Assembly: GCA_965224325.1 (NCBI GenBank) | Contig: CBDCYT010000008.1 | Location: 7,932 to 71,931, forward strand | Length of the DNA: 64,000 nt | Reading direction: 5' to 3' | DNA from: CBDCMJ01 sp965224325 | GTDB taxonomy: Bacteria > Chloroflexota > Dehalococcoidia > Lucifugimonadales > UBA3495 | Part shown: positions 7,552 to 17,368 of the stretch, one piece after another | Layout of the letters: the number at the start of each line of letters is the position of its first letter | Position numbering within the stretch: position 1 is the stretch's first letter | Position numbers and translations under genes: made by a program | Notes under the pieces: generated by a model | What the model saw: the letters and a program-made list of their open reading frames with translations, nothing else | Database searches by the model: none | Told to the model about the DNA's origin: nothing

Positions 7552-10500
7552 CTAGATGGGGCCAAGGTCTTCGCCCCATTGCAGCCAAGAATTCTGCATC
7601 GCTGCAATGTTGCCGAAGTCGGCTGGCGATACCGGATCTTCTCCTGTTATCTGTTGTAGGGCTTCAAACCAGTGTCCTCCTTGGGAACGCATTCGCTCAA
7701 GAATGAGCGGTACTACCGGTCGGCCCAAGTCGATAATCTCCTGGTGAATCGGGTGTGCAATTGTACGGTCTGATCTGGACAAGAAGAAAGTTTCTCGTTC
7801 CCACTGGTCGGCCAGTTCTTCGAATCTCTCCCGTTCGGCAGGTTCGATTTCCTCCAAATCGGCATACTGGTTGTAGCCAAGGCCGCGGACGTGGGGCTCG
7901 GTGTTGAGTAGTTCGCGCAAGTGCGCCAACTCGTCGGCATTCCAGCCCATGGCTTCAGCGACGGCTTCGTCCCACAGCCGGCGCACTTTGCACTCGCCGT
8001 CGCGGAACTGAGGGACTTCCATGTCCTTGGTGCGCTCCCAGCAGTCCGTCAGGGTTCGGCGTATGAGGTCGTCTTTGAAGTTAGGAATGCGGATATTGCC
8101 GGAGGCGGCTGGGTTGTATAGGGGAAACTCTAGTGTGCGTCCTGGATTTCTCATGAGTTGCAGTCGACCTGGCGTTGAGTTGATGAAAACGGCAGTTGCC
8201 TTGCTTTCTTCGGCCGTCAGGCCCGTGACGGGAATGAAGCCTATACCTACGTGCTTATGGTCGCTTGCCGTGGCGGTTAGACGCCCTGTGTTGTTGCGCT
8301 GGCCTTGTGTTATTAGCAGGTGGCCTGCTTTTTCCAGCATCCTTTTCGTTTCCGGGTGGATACCGCTGTTGAGTCTTATTTTCTCTTCATCCATTTGCTT
8401 GGGCACCCGATACTCGTCGGGCGTACTAGTGATGTTGGTCTGTCCCTTGGCTCCTTCTGATGCCAGCACAGGGAAACTTCCATCTGTCTCCATGTCGGTT
8501 GTCATAAAGGTGCCGTGCAGCGTTTGGTACGTCGAATGGATCGATACTTCGGGTATGTCCTTGATGGCGTGGAGGTATGGATCGTAGGCGAACCTTGCCG
8601 CTGCTTCCGCCAATTCTGGGGAGCGCCAGATTGCTGGTGTCCAATCTCCCGATTCGATGCTTTTTGCAGGCCAGTGAGATATTACACCCCAGCCATCTTC
8701 TATTTGGCCCTCGGGGCATGCCAGGAGCGCTCGGTGCATTTCGGTAACCTCGTTGTCGTCAAGGGGCATTCGATCTAGGCTGATGAACTTGGTGTCATGC
8801 TTGGTACCATCGTGTCGCTTGACAATAATGATGCTTTCGTTGATGGTGGTGTTCTGGCTCATGTTTGTCTGTCTCGGTTGGTGGCAGGTGAGCACAGTGT
8901 GGATGTGGTAGCGCTGGGCGAGGATGCGCCTCTTGTCCAGTGCGGACGGAGCACAAAGGGCTACTGTTGGATTGATCATCGTCAGGACACCTTCTGCGTC
9001 CGTTAGACATTTGTCCGCAAGGGTGGTGAACAAAGGTTCTAAGGCGTTCTTGTCAACAAAATCTTCAAGAGCATTGTCGTTGTGGATTAGCATCCGTTCC
9101 AGGACGTCCGCGCGAGACCGTAACGCTTGCTGTGTTGTTTTGGAGAACTTTTCTCCCATCTTGGTGCGGTTGGTGAACGGTGGGTTCATGATGATGATGC
9201 GAGCGTCTTTGACCGCCTCCACCGCATCTTCCAGCTCGGCGTCATCGTGCTGGTTCCAAGCGATTTGGGTGCCGATTTTGTCGTCAGCCAACCCCAACTC
9301 GCCGTCCCTGGCGACAATTGCCTTCTGGCCCAGCAACTCAAGTGTGCCGGCCGATACCTTGGTGAGGTCGTCCGGCGTCGGGCCGTAGGGCATCAGGTGC
9401 AGGCCCATCTTCCGGTATTGGATCTCTCGATTCCCAGCCGTGAGTTGCGACGCCGCTAGTTGCAGCGACATTGGGTTGATGTCCAGCCCTTTGATGGTTT
9501 CTTCGACTGCCAACTTTTGTAGTTGGGCGAGATCTAATTCATCGGCGCCTTGTTCCTGTGCCCGCCGCTTCATGTCAGCGAGCATTGCGGTCAGCAGAGT
9601 TCCGCTGCCGCAAGCCAAGTCAACGGTCTTGTGATCTCGCCACACCTGCGGGTCGCTCCAGTCCATGTCGCCGCAGGCGTCCAACGTTAGGCGCGCGGCG
9701 ATGGCCGCCGCCACTGGCCGCGTGAAATAGGCACCGTCACTGGCCTGGTTTCCCATGAATTCGTTGAATATAGGGCCGGCGTGGTCGGTGCCCATCTCGG
9801 CGTAAGTCGTCGCGATTTCTTGGGCTGCGGCAGCCACGTGGCGCAGCGCCTTTTCTAGGCCAGCTATCTTGCCGGTGTTCTCCGCGGCGTACACCGTTTC
9901 CAGGGCGGGTTCCAGCACTGCCAGGAAGTCATAGCGCATGATGCGCTCCCACTCCCGGCACAATCGCTTCACGACGTTTGCGTCGTTCTTGATTTCCGAT
10001 AGATTGCTGATGGGCAGCCAGCTGCCGACGGCGATGCGCTGGTGAAGCATGGCAGCGTTCATCAGAAGCAGGGCGGCGACATTGCAACTGTCGTTGCGCT
10101 TGCCCTCGGCCAAGTTATCCATTTGAAAGTGGTTGTCCAGCGTGGACTGTAGGCCGTCCTCCCGTAGATGGCGGCCTGCCTCCAGCACGCAGTCCCGCAG
10201 AATGTTCAGGTCGCGCTCTACGTTGTTGCCTTTCAGGCCGGACTTGGTGAGCAGGTTCATCCTGATGGCCGTGGTGTTGTCATTGAGTCCGGTGAGCAGC
10301 AGCATTTGCAGCGCGCTGCGGTTGCTGCGTTCCATGGGATCCTTGGGCTTTCGCTTGCTGGTGTGTTCCACGCGCACGCCCTCGCCGTTGTTCACCATTC
10401 GGCGCGCCTTGTCTTTAGTTTCCCTGATGTCTATAGGACCGAGGGTTCCGTCCGGCTTTGCCTTTTCCCGGGGAGCCCGGTCAACTCGTGATTCAGTGCT

Positions 10501-13029
10501 GCCGTCAGCGTTCTGATGCGTGGTCAGCACTGTATAGATGTCGTTGGCGGTAATGGTATCCAGCGTTAATTTCTCCGGATGTTCCTCGGTTATTCGTTGC
10601 AGCAGGTCTGACGACCATCCCGGGACGCTGGTCTCGGTGATCGTAGGCGTCTCCGGCACCGGGGTTCCCGGCTGTTGCGTCTCGTATGCGCCCGGCGGTT
10701 CCAACGTGGCTACGGCCGATCTGGTTTCCTCGTCAACCGCGGGTACTTCTCTCACCCGCCCTTGTAGTTCGCTGAGGGGACGCAGTCCCACGTCCTGGGG
10801 GCGGGCCTTGTGCTCTACAACCTGTTCGGAGGTTTTCTGGGCCTCGCCTACGGGGCCCACGTGGTAGTGGTGGCGGATGTAACCGGATTCCTGGTTGGCC
10901 ACGCTGACAGCAGTGGCTACAACTTCCTCCGCGGGGGGAACGTAGAGTGTTATCAGTTCCGACAATCGGTCTTCAATGCGCTCGTCGTGGGCACGCAAGG
11001 CCAGCAGTATCTGGCCCAGTTCCTCCCAGCCGTCTTCTTTGCTGCTAGTTTGCAGCCACTCTTCTGGATCTGCTTGGGGCGGTATAACAATTGGGCAAAT
11101 GATGTAGCCCACTTCTTTTCCTGGAGCGGTGCGCATGGCGCGCCCGACGGCTTGAATCACGTCAATTGGGCTCTTCCGTGGTTCAAGGAATGCTACGGCG
11201 CTCAGCGACGGAGAGTCGGTACCCTCGCCGAAGATGCCCACGTTCAGGATGCCGTGCGGGCGTTCACTGGTGGCCTGCGCTAGGTTGCCTTTGGCTTGAT
11301 CGCGGCGCAAGATGTTAGAGGATGCGTCCAGGTGTTCCAGTTCGTATTGGGCGGCGTGGCGGCCCGGGAGGTTATCGTCCAAGTATTTCTGAATCCATTC
11401 CCTGGCGGTGTCGGACTGGAGATCCCTAGCCATGTTCTTGGACTTGTCCACCGTGTTCATAAAGGCGATGCAGGATTTAATCGCTACTTGTTTCTCTGCG
11501 TCATCGTCCTGCTGGGTGGCGTTGCCCATGGCTAGGGCGAAAGCTAGCCCCCGGATGTAGTGGTCGGAGGTGAGGGCCTGTCGCCCTTTACTTTGGGTGT
11601 TTTTGGCGAGTAGGTTGGCAGCTCGATAAGCATCAGGGTCGTTGACGCCGATGGCAATGATACGGTAGTCGGACAGCCAGCCATTGTTCACGGCGTCAAT
11701 GTAGCTGCGTCGGTAGATTTCCACGCCGAACACGGTTTCATCGTCCATGGACCGGACAATCCACTCATCGTTGTTGCGCTGGACTTTCTTCTGATCGTAC
11801 ACTTTGGGCGTGGCGGTTTGGTATATGCGGTAGGTGGCGGGGAATGCGTCATTGTCGTGGCAGAGGGTAAAGTTCCGCAGGTTCGGATTCTTCCCGTTCT
11901 GCGCATTCTTGCGCAGGCCGGCGGTCCTGTGGGCTTCGTCGCCGACCATTACGCAGGCAGCGGTTCCCGTACTGCGGAGGGCTTCCGCGACGCGATGTGC
12001 GCTTTGGTAGGTGCCGAAGATAACGCCAATGTCTTGGCGTTGTTGGGCCGCTTCGATCCATTCGCCGATTGCTTGGGCGTCGGTGGTGACTTGCCCCTTA
12101 ATGGCGGACGCGCTGACGTTGCTGCCATCGGCGGTGGGGTTTTTGAGCGTATCGCGTTTTTCTTCGTTTTTGGGATCGTAGCCGGCCGTTTCGTCGGAGC
12201 AGACGGCCAGGGCGTTGATGCTGCCAATGGCGTGTTGCAGGTACTCGCGTCGAATTTGGGCGACCAAGGCGATGGATGGGCATAGTACGACGGACACGTC
12301 GCCGGCGGGCGTCAGTGCTTCGACGATGCGTAGCGAGATGCGGGTTTTGCCTGTGCCGCAAGGGAGGATTATCTTGCCTCGGGCTTGGCCTACCGGCAGT
12401 CCTCCACTATCGCACTGGACGTGGTCCTGAAGAACGCGGACGGCGGCGGCGACGGCTTCGTCCTGCATACACTGCTTGGTTTGTCGTGCCGTCTCCGGCG
12501 CGTCTGGCTGGCAGTGCGGGCAAGGCTGTTCGTCTTGTCCGCTGCTTTGGCTCAGCAGGTCTGCGTGGATGTTTACGGGCTTGATAGGACGGTCAACGCC
12601 GGCCATGGAGAGGGCTTGCTCGGCCTGCGGGCTAAAGGGCGCCTCGCCGTTGGCGACCAGCCAGCGTTCCGCCCAGAATGGGTTGGACGAGGCGTTTGCA
12701 AAGGAGTCCAGTTCGCTTTTCTGGATTGCTACTGGTATGCCGTTCTCGAGCCGGCGGGACTTGCACTGGATAGCAATGTGTCGTCCGTCACTACGCCGCA
12801 CGGCCACGACGTCGATGCCGATGTCCTGATTGGTGGAGCCGGGGAACGTAATTTCGCGGTCCGGCCATTCCGTCCAGGTCCAGCACTCGACTATGTCCCA
12901 CTCCTTGATGTAGGGGCCGACGGCTGCGGTGAGGTTTTCCAGCCACTTGCCGCCCGACTGCTGGTCTCGCATTGATTCCAGCCTGTCGATGGCGTTTTCT
13001 ATGATGACTCTTGCGTCGTCGTTTAGCAT
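7552..13029 (-). CDS. Single-chain restriction-modification enzyme: Mrr-like nuclease + helicase + N6-adenine methylase (type ISP-like)
   Basis: The ATG at 13029, preceded by GAGGGAG, gives 1825 residues. Domains in order: an Mrr-like PD-(D/E)xK nuclease (QDIGIDVV then IAIQCKSR, residues ~70-92); a superfamily 2 helicase with Walker A (PCGTGKT, ~223-229), DEAH (364-367) and motif VI QAVGRAMR (~626-633); a linker; a gamma-class adenine methylase with YFTRP (~1103), motif I DLACGSGTLL (~1137) and NPPF (1282-1285); and a C-terminal ~400 residues that should hold target recognition. This order matches LlaGI/LlaBIII-type ISP enzymes, which methylate one strand and cut after translocation. All catalytic motifs look complete. 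It is the first gene of an operon with the DUF7689-like and SIR2 genes. Confidence 0.88.
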   Translation of the reverse strand: MLNDDARVIIENAIDRLESMRDQQSGGKWLENLTAAVGPYIKEWDIVECWTWTEWPDREITFPGSTNQDIGIDVVAVRRSDGRHIAIQCKSRRLENGIPVAIQKSELDSFANASSNPFWAERWLVANGEAPFSPQAEQALSMAGVDRPIKPVNIHADLLSQSSGQDEQPCPHCQPDAPETARQTKQCMQDEAVAAAVRVLQDHVQCDSGGLPVGQARGKIILPCGTGKTRISLRIVEALTPAGDVSVVLCPSIALVAQIRREYLQHAIGSINALAVCSDETAGYDPKNEEKRDTLKNPTADGSNVSASAIKGQVTTDAQAIGEWIEAAQQRQDIGVIFGTYQSAHRVAEALRSTGTAACVMVGDEAHRTAGLRKNAQNGKNPNLRNFTLCHDNDAFPATYRIYQTATPKVYDQKKVQRNNDEWIVRSMDDETVFGVEIYRRSYIDAVNNGWLSDYRIIAIGVNDPDAYRAANLLAKNTQSKGRQALTSDHYIRGLAFALAMGNATQQDDDAEKQVAIKSCIAFMNTVDKSKNMARDLQSDTAREWIQKYLDDNLPGRHAAQYELEHLDASSNILRRDQAKGNLAQATSERPHGILNVGIFGEGTDSPSLSAVAFLEPRKSPIDVIQAVGRAMRTAPGKEVGYIICPIVIPPQADPEEWLQTSSKEDGWEELGQILLALRAHDERIEDRLSELITLYVPPAEEVVATAVSVANQESGYIRHHYHVGPVGEAQKTSEQVVEHKARPQDVGLRPLSELQGRVREVPAVDEETRSAVATLEPPGAYETQQPGTPVPETPTITETSVPGWSSDLLQRITEEHPEKLTLDTITANDIYTVLTTHQNADGSTESRVDRAPREKAKPDGTLGPIDIRETKDKARRMVNNGEGVRVEHTSKRKPKDPMERSNRSALQMLLLTGLNDNTTAIRMNLLTKSGLKGNNVERDLNILRDCVLEAGRHLREDGLQSTLDNHFQMDNLAEGKRNDSCNVAALLLMNAAMLHQRIAVGSWLPISNLSEIKNDANVVKRLCREWERIMRYDFLAVLEPALETVYAAENTGKIAGLEKALRHVAAAAQEIATTYAEMGTDHAGPIFNEFMGNQASDGAYFTRPVAAAIAARLTLDACGDMDWSDPQVWRDHKTVDLACGSGTLLTAMLADMKRRAQEQGADELDLAQLQKLAVEETIKGLDINPMSLQLAASQLTAGNREIQYRKMGLHLMPYGPTPDDLTKVSAGTLELLGQKAIVARDGELGLADDKIGTQIAWNQHDDAELEDAVEAVKDARIIIMNPPFTNRTKMGEKFSKTTQQALRSRADVLERMLIHNDNALEDFVDKNALEPLFTTLADKCLTDAEGVLTMINPTVALCAPSALDKRRILAQRYHIHTVLTCHQPRQTNMSQNTTINESIIIVKRHDGTKHDTKFISLDRMPLDDNEVTEMHRALLACPEGQIEDGWGVISHWPAKSIESGDWTPAIWRSPELAEAAARFAYDPYLHAIKDIPEVSIHSTYQTLHGTFMTTDMETDGSFPVLASEGAKGQTNITSTPDEYRVPKQMDEEKIRLNSGIHPETKRMLEKAGHLLITQGQRNNTGRLTATASDHKHVGIGFIPVTGLTAEESKATAVFINSTPGRLQLMRNPGRTLEFPLYNPAASGNIRIPNFKDDLIRRTLTDCWERTKDMEVPQFRDGECKVRRLWDEAVAEAMGWNADELAHLRELLNTEPHVRGLGYNQYADLEEIEPAERERFEELADQWERETFFLSRSDRTIAHPIHQEIIDLGRPVVPLILERMRSQGGHWFEALQQITGEDPVSPADFGNIAAMQNSWLQWGEDLGPI

Positions 13030-13273
13030 CGGTGCTCCCTCGGCCAAAACAAAGTATCAACGCTGACCAAGGCGGCTCTGGCCAACGTCCACCGCTATTC
13101 TAGAGCGGTGCGGGCTTGGTCCTAGAACCCTCGGCGCAAATTCTGTTTCGATTGGAATCAGGCTAGTCGGCAGATTCTCTGGTCGTACCCCCAGTAGTGG
13201 TACTGAACGACTAGGGTCTTCGGAAAGCCCCGTGCGGCTGGTTCTCCTCTGCTGTAGCCCGCTCCTACAACGA

Positions 13274-13627
13274 TCACGTAAGAGCGTTTCCCTTCATCTC
13301 GCTCAGGTCACCTGTGCTCAGGGTTCGGACGAACTCCAGACCCATGTCGGACGCTAACCCTTGGGCGTCCTGGACGGTCCGGGTCCTTGCGAAGTCTCCC
13401 TTCATAGTGCCGCTGTTGGCCTCCATACGGTCCAGCTGGGTGTCTATGCGGTCGAGCCGGGCATCCAGGTTCGCGTGAGTCGTTCTCTGCTCCTCTACGA
13501 ACAAGTCGAACCTGACCGGGAGCTGCAGCAGTTGCTCGCCCAGTATCTGGGCCCGGACGGCGTCCCGCCACTGGAGGTTGTTCCTGAGCGCCTCGAGGAA
13601 ATCGTCCTGGCTGTTTATGGTCGTCAT
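13274..13627 (-). CDS. Small coiled-coil protein, function unknown
   Basis: Starting at the ATG at 13627, the 117-residue protein opens MTTINSQDDFLEALRNN and continues with QWRDAVRAQILGEQLLQLP. A heptad-like stretch LDARLDRIDTQLDRMEA (about residues 55-71) predicts a coiled coil. The C-terminal part (about residues 75-115) resembles that of similar small proteins I know from Chloroflexota and cyanobacterial genomes, sometimes next to nucleases. The frame is open further upstream, but residues before this Met are not protein-like. No operon partner is present. Confidence 0.55.
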   Translation of the reverse strand: MTTINSQDDFLEALRNNLQWRDAVRAQILGEQLLQLPVRFDLFVEEQRTTHANLDARLDRIDTQLDRMEANSGTMKGDFARTRTVQDAQGLASDMGLEFVRTLSTGDLSEMKGNALT

Positions 13628-13826
13628 GGTGCGGATTATACCCCGTTCCCCGTCCATTGGTCTGCTTAATCGGTAGTTGCCGCAGGGCAACCGCATTCTA
13701 AATTCGGACGAGTCTGGAAGTCGGAATTCCTTCGACAACCAGTAAAAGCGTCCGTTGGATTACGCCCAAATCGGTCATTTCAACGGTAATTAGCCAAGAG
13801 GCTGACCATAAATTCCTTGCGTCAAG

Positions 13827-14096
13827 TTAGAATGCGGTTGCCCTGGTAGTTGCCGTGTCTTTGGCCGCGGCCCTTCTGTTGGCGTCGCTGCGCCTGCGGG
13901 ATTGCCTGTGGTTCTCGGCGCAGGTCTCACAACGGGTCTGGCCGAGGATAGCCGGTCGTATGCAGTTCCGGCACTTGCCGAGTTCCTTGGCTTTCCGCTG
14001 ACGTGATTGGGCGAGTAGACGAGCCTGCTCCTTGCGCTCCGGTGTCTGGTTTCTTCGCCGTTCATACTCAGCACGCTCTTGCTTCTTTGTCTCCAC
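13827..14096 (-). CDS. Small basic protein with CxxC...CxxC zinc-finger-like motif
   Basis: The protein is rich in Lys, Arg and Gln. It carries CRNCIRPAILGQTRCETC (about residues 42-59), a four-cysteine motif of the kind found in short plasmid and phage proteins. The GTG at 14096 is the only nearby start and has no clear ribosome binding site. The frame stays open upstream without ATG or GTG into the degenerate first CRISPR repeat, so the true 5' end may have been replaced by the array. Function unknown; DNA or RNA binding is a guess from composition. Confidence 0.4.
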   Translation of the reverse strand: METKKQERAEYERRRNQTPERKEQARLLAQSRQRKAKELGKCRNCIRPAILGQTRCETCAENHRQSRRRSDANRRAAAKDTATTRATAF

Positions 14097-14276
14097 GGAG
14101 GCCGAGTCGGGCTTGGTATGGAGCTTTAGTTTCCGCGCCTTTGCCGGAGACTCTCCGGGGCGTGTGCTGGCGGTACTTTTCTGTGGCGGCGGTACGGGCT
14201 GTTTTTTCTTGGTCTTGGAGCAGTTGCCTGAGCTGGCTGGTTCCGGCAGGGAGAAGCTAAACTCGAAGGTAGTATG

Positions 14277-15524
14277 GCCTACTGCCCACTTGTGCGGGGG
14301 AACCCATCGTCCTCTACATCGCCCGGCCCGGCTGGGGGGTCTATCCCCGCATGGGCGGGGGAACCTTGTCTCGTAGGGCGTCGGCCAGCGTTGGCCTGGG
14401 TCTATCCCCGCGTGGGCGGGGGAACCTTGGAGCTAACCGGATGGGCTGGTATTTGAATCGGTCTATCCCCGCGTGGGCGGGGGAACCTTGGGATACCGAA
14501 CGCTTAGAATGACTGTCTCGGGTCTATCCCCGCGTGGGCGGGGGAACCGGTTTCGGCCGGCTGGTCTAGGATGACGCCGTTGGTCTATCCCCGCGTGGGC
14601 GGGGGAACCCCTTCGGCTTGAGCCTGAAGGAACGCATCGACGGGTCTATCCCCGCGTGGGCGGGGGAACCCTGCCGATGTGCCGGAGTGTGCCGTCTTGA
14701 TAGGGTCTATCCCCGCGTGGGCGGGGGAACCCCCTCGTCGTGGTAAAGGCCGACGGCGGGCAGGGGTCTATCCCCGCGTGGGCGGGGGAACCAAAGGAGT
14801 GAATGATGGCAAGCCAGCCGCCGAAGGTCTATCCCCGCGTGGGCGGGGGAACCAGCTCCACATCCCCTAGGGCCGCCGTCGCCTTCGGTCTATCCCCGCG
14901 TGGGCGGGGGAACCAGCCGCGTCGCCCACGGGGTCAGCGTCGCCACCGGTCTATCCCCGCGTGGGCGGGGGAACCAGGCGGCGGCGGCCTTCCATGGTGA
15001 CATAGGGGGGTCTATCCCCGCGTGGGCGGGGGAACCGAGATGAATCTCAATACCCGGAAGAACGGCTGCGGTCTATCCCCGCGTGGGCGGGGGAACCCCC
15101 TGCTCGCACTACAATCTGGAGCTCCGGGTCGGTCTATCCCCGCGTGGGCGGGGGAACCTCTAGGGGAGCCTGGGCGGTGTACGCGCTGGTGGGTCTATCC
15201 CCGCGTGGGCGGGGGAACCGGCCGAGCCCTCGTCGATGAGCAACACGGAGAAGGTCTATCCCCGCGTGGGCGGGGGAACCGTCACAGGCCCACCGTCGCG
15301 CTCGGCCTGGACCGGTCTATCCCCGCGTGGGCGGGGGAACCGGGTGGCCGTGCCGTACGTGGGCGCGCTTCCGAGGTCTATCCCCGCGTGGGCGGGGGAA
15401 CCTCACGGACGAGCAGTTCGCCTACATAGTCTACCGGTCTATCCCCGCGTGGGCGGGGGAACCAGGCCTGCCTGTTGCAGCAGCTCCACCGGGTAAGGTC
15501 TATCCCCGCGTGGGCGGGGGAACC
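14277..15524 (-). CRISPR. Type I-E-like CRISPR array, 21 repeats and 20 spacers, no cas genes
   Basis: Repeats of 28 nt begin GGTCTATCCCCGCG and end GCGGGGGAACC on the plus strand, at an exact 61-bp period from 14277 to 15524. Every spacer is 33 nt. The repeat at 14338 has one substitution and the one at 14277 keeps only its 3' half, as expected of the leader-distal end. By comparison with E. coli and Thermus I-E repeats, crRNA would be read from the minus strand (5' handle ending in GATAGACC), with the leader expected right of 15524. That side is GC-rich and short, without an obvious AT-rich leader. No cas1, cas2, cas3 or Cascade gene is present in the window. Confidence 0.97.
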
Positions 15525-15632
15525 ACAGTACGGCCGAACGTGACCACTCTGCCCGCCTACGGCTACCGCCGAGGCAGGCAGAGGCGGCCGGGGATTGCGC
15601 AGGAGCTCCCGTCGGTCCACCATGGAGGCGCC

Positions 15633-16274
15633 ATGTGCGGGAGGTACAGCCTCACAGCCGACCTTGGGGAGCTGGCCCGGCGGTTCGAGTTCGACGGCGA
15701 CCGGTTGGCCTTCGAACCGGCCTACAACGTGGCCCCTACCCAGGACGTCCTGACCGTCGTGGGAAGCGAGGCGAGACGCGGGGGCCTCATGCGCTGGGGG
15801 CTGATTCCCCCGTGGGCGGAGAGCGCCTCCATCGGCAGCCGGATGATCAACGCCAGGGCCGAGACGGCGGCCGGGAAGCCCGCCTTCCGGGATGCACTGA
15901 GACGGCGGCGATGCCTCGTGGCGGAGGACGGCTTCTACGAGTGGTAGCGAGTGGGGCGAGTCAAGAGGCCCATGCGCGTCGTCATGAGGTCGGGGGAGCC
16001 CTTCGCCTTCGCAAGGCTTTGGTCGGTGTGGAGAGCCCCGGAGGGCAACGCCGTCCCTTCGTGGGCTATCATCACCACCGCGGCCAACGACCTGCTCCGG
16101 CCCATCCACGCCCGGATGCCGGTGGTGCTACCCAGCGAGATCGAAGGGCTCTGGCTGGACGCCGGCGTCCTAACCCCCTATCCCGCCGACGCCATGGAGG
16201 CCTACGAGGTCTCCACCCTAGTCAACTCCGTGGCCAATGACGGCCCGGAGGTCATAGAGGTAGCGGGGCCCTGA
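15633..16274 (+). pseudogene. SOS-response-associated peptidase (SRAP/YedK/HMCES) interrupted by an in-frame amber codon
   Basis: The frame starts MCGRYSL, placing the catalytic Cys2, and carries YNVAPTQ, INARAET, the active-site Glu in DGFYEW, and HARMPVVL with the catalytic His. A TAG at 15945-15947 follows FYEW directly; the same frame then continues without shift to 16274. SRAP proteins crosslink to abasic sites in single-stranded DNA through Cys2. With the stop, the first product has 104 residues and lacks the His. This is a nonsense mutation, a sequencing error or readthrough. The gene begins 108 bp after the CRISPR array. Confidence 0.85.
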
Positions 16275-16419
16275 CCGGCACAGTCCGCGCTGATCGCACC
16301 CGAGGGGAGGAGGCGCAACGCTTTCGCCAGGGGCAATATCCAATCTAGGCCGGCCGCCCCACGCTCCGGCATTGCCCAAAGTTCCCCTGCGCCGCAGCGT
16401 CCGGCTGTAGTGTCAATAG

Positions 16420-16683
16420 CAAGCATCGTTAAGCCCGTGTCCGGCCCGTGCAGAGGCGACTAACTGGTGCGGGCGTGCCGGGGTGCGTATGCTCATGGCG
16501 AGACGTGTTGCCTGGACGAAGACCGAATAAACGTTGGTGCAGATTGCCCGTTAGCAAGCATGGTCCGGGAGTCTTGCGACTATCATTGGTGACGCCCGGC
16601 CAGAGGCGATCCCGTTCGGGAGACTGTGCGTTGTCAATGACTCCCTCCGGCGACACGCCTACACGGTAATCGTGGAGGGAATA
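16420..16683 (+). ncRNA. IS110 left-end non-coding region, candidate bridge-type guide RNA
   Basis: About 264 bp upstream of the transposase start are nearly identical to 34829-35092 (minus strand) and clearly homologous in layout to 61918-62177. IS110-group elements encode a structured guide (bridge) RNA in the left end. Conserved blocks shared by all three include GTAACTGG/CTAACTGG, ATTGCCCGTTA, GCATGGTCCGGG, ATCATTGGTGAC and GCGACACGCCTACA. RNA production is inferred from family knowledge. Confidence 0.5.
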
Positions 16684-17080
16684 ATGAGCACAGGCCAGAG
16701 CAGCACAAACCAGCGGGGCTGTCCCAGCTGAACCTAAACGCGGCGGGCATCGACGTGGGGGCCACCAGCCACTATGTAGCGGTGTTTGCCGACCGCGCGG
16801 AGGGGCCGGTGCAGGAGTTTGAGGCTTTCACGACGGACCTGTACCGTTTGGCGGACTGGCTGGCCGAGTGCGGCGTGGAGACCGTAGTCATGGAGTCCAC
16901 CGGCGTGTACTGGATACCCCTCTTCGGGGTCCTGGAAGAGCGGGGCTTCCAGGTGATGCTGGTGGACCCCAGACGCATCAAGAACGTGCCCGGTCGCAAG
17001 ACCGGCGTGGTGGACTGCCAGTGGCTCCAGCAACTCCACACCTACGGCCTGCTTTGCGGGGCTTTCCGTCCGGTAGCGCT
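16684..17080 (+). pseudogene. IS110-family transposase fragment (frameshifted and truncated)
   Basis: ATGAGCACAGGCCAG at 16684 is the start shared with the other two copies. One base is missing in the CAGCACAAACC region relative to the copy at 34829, so the frame breaks. It resumes as AAGIDVGATSHYVAVF with the DEDD-type N-terminal RuvC-like domain, ESTGVYWIPLFGVLEERGF and VDPRRIKNVPGRK. Homology to the full-length copy (62178-63611) ends near 17080, before the C-terminal serine domain. The fragment cannot encode a working recombinase. Confidence 0.85.
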
Positions 17081-17368
17081 CAGTCCTAGGGCTTCTGACC
17101 AGGTCAATTTCCCCTGGCCCATCCAGACTTAGCAAGCCGTCTGCCGGGATATCGCCACTCTCGACGATTCTTACCTTCCAATCTCCATGGCGCACTCCGG
17201 CCCCACGCACGGAACGAGCCAAGCCTTGGAAAACATACGCAGTCTCGGAAATGGAAGGTATCTAACCCACTCCAATCGCGAGGTCATATAAAGTCAACAC
17301 GCACCATTGTTGAGTTACGAGCGAAAGCGGGAGTACACTGTAGCCGCACATGACATGTTGGGGGGACG

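Noticed and set aside
14274..15496. Plus-strand frames of 60-135 residues rich in GLSPRGRGN, YPRVGGGT and SIPAWAGEP
   Set aside because: They are translations of the CRISPR repeats in the three frames, not genes.
14305..15496. Spacers matching genes in this window (self-targeting)
   Set aside because: I compared spacers by eye with the neighbouring genes and found no clear match; a proper search is needed to exclude partial ones.
17083..17222. Minus-strand peptide with VRIVESGDIPADGLLSLD
   Set aside because: It looks protein-like but is too short and matches no family I know; possible fragment only.
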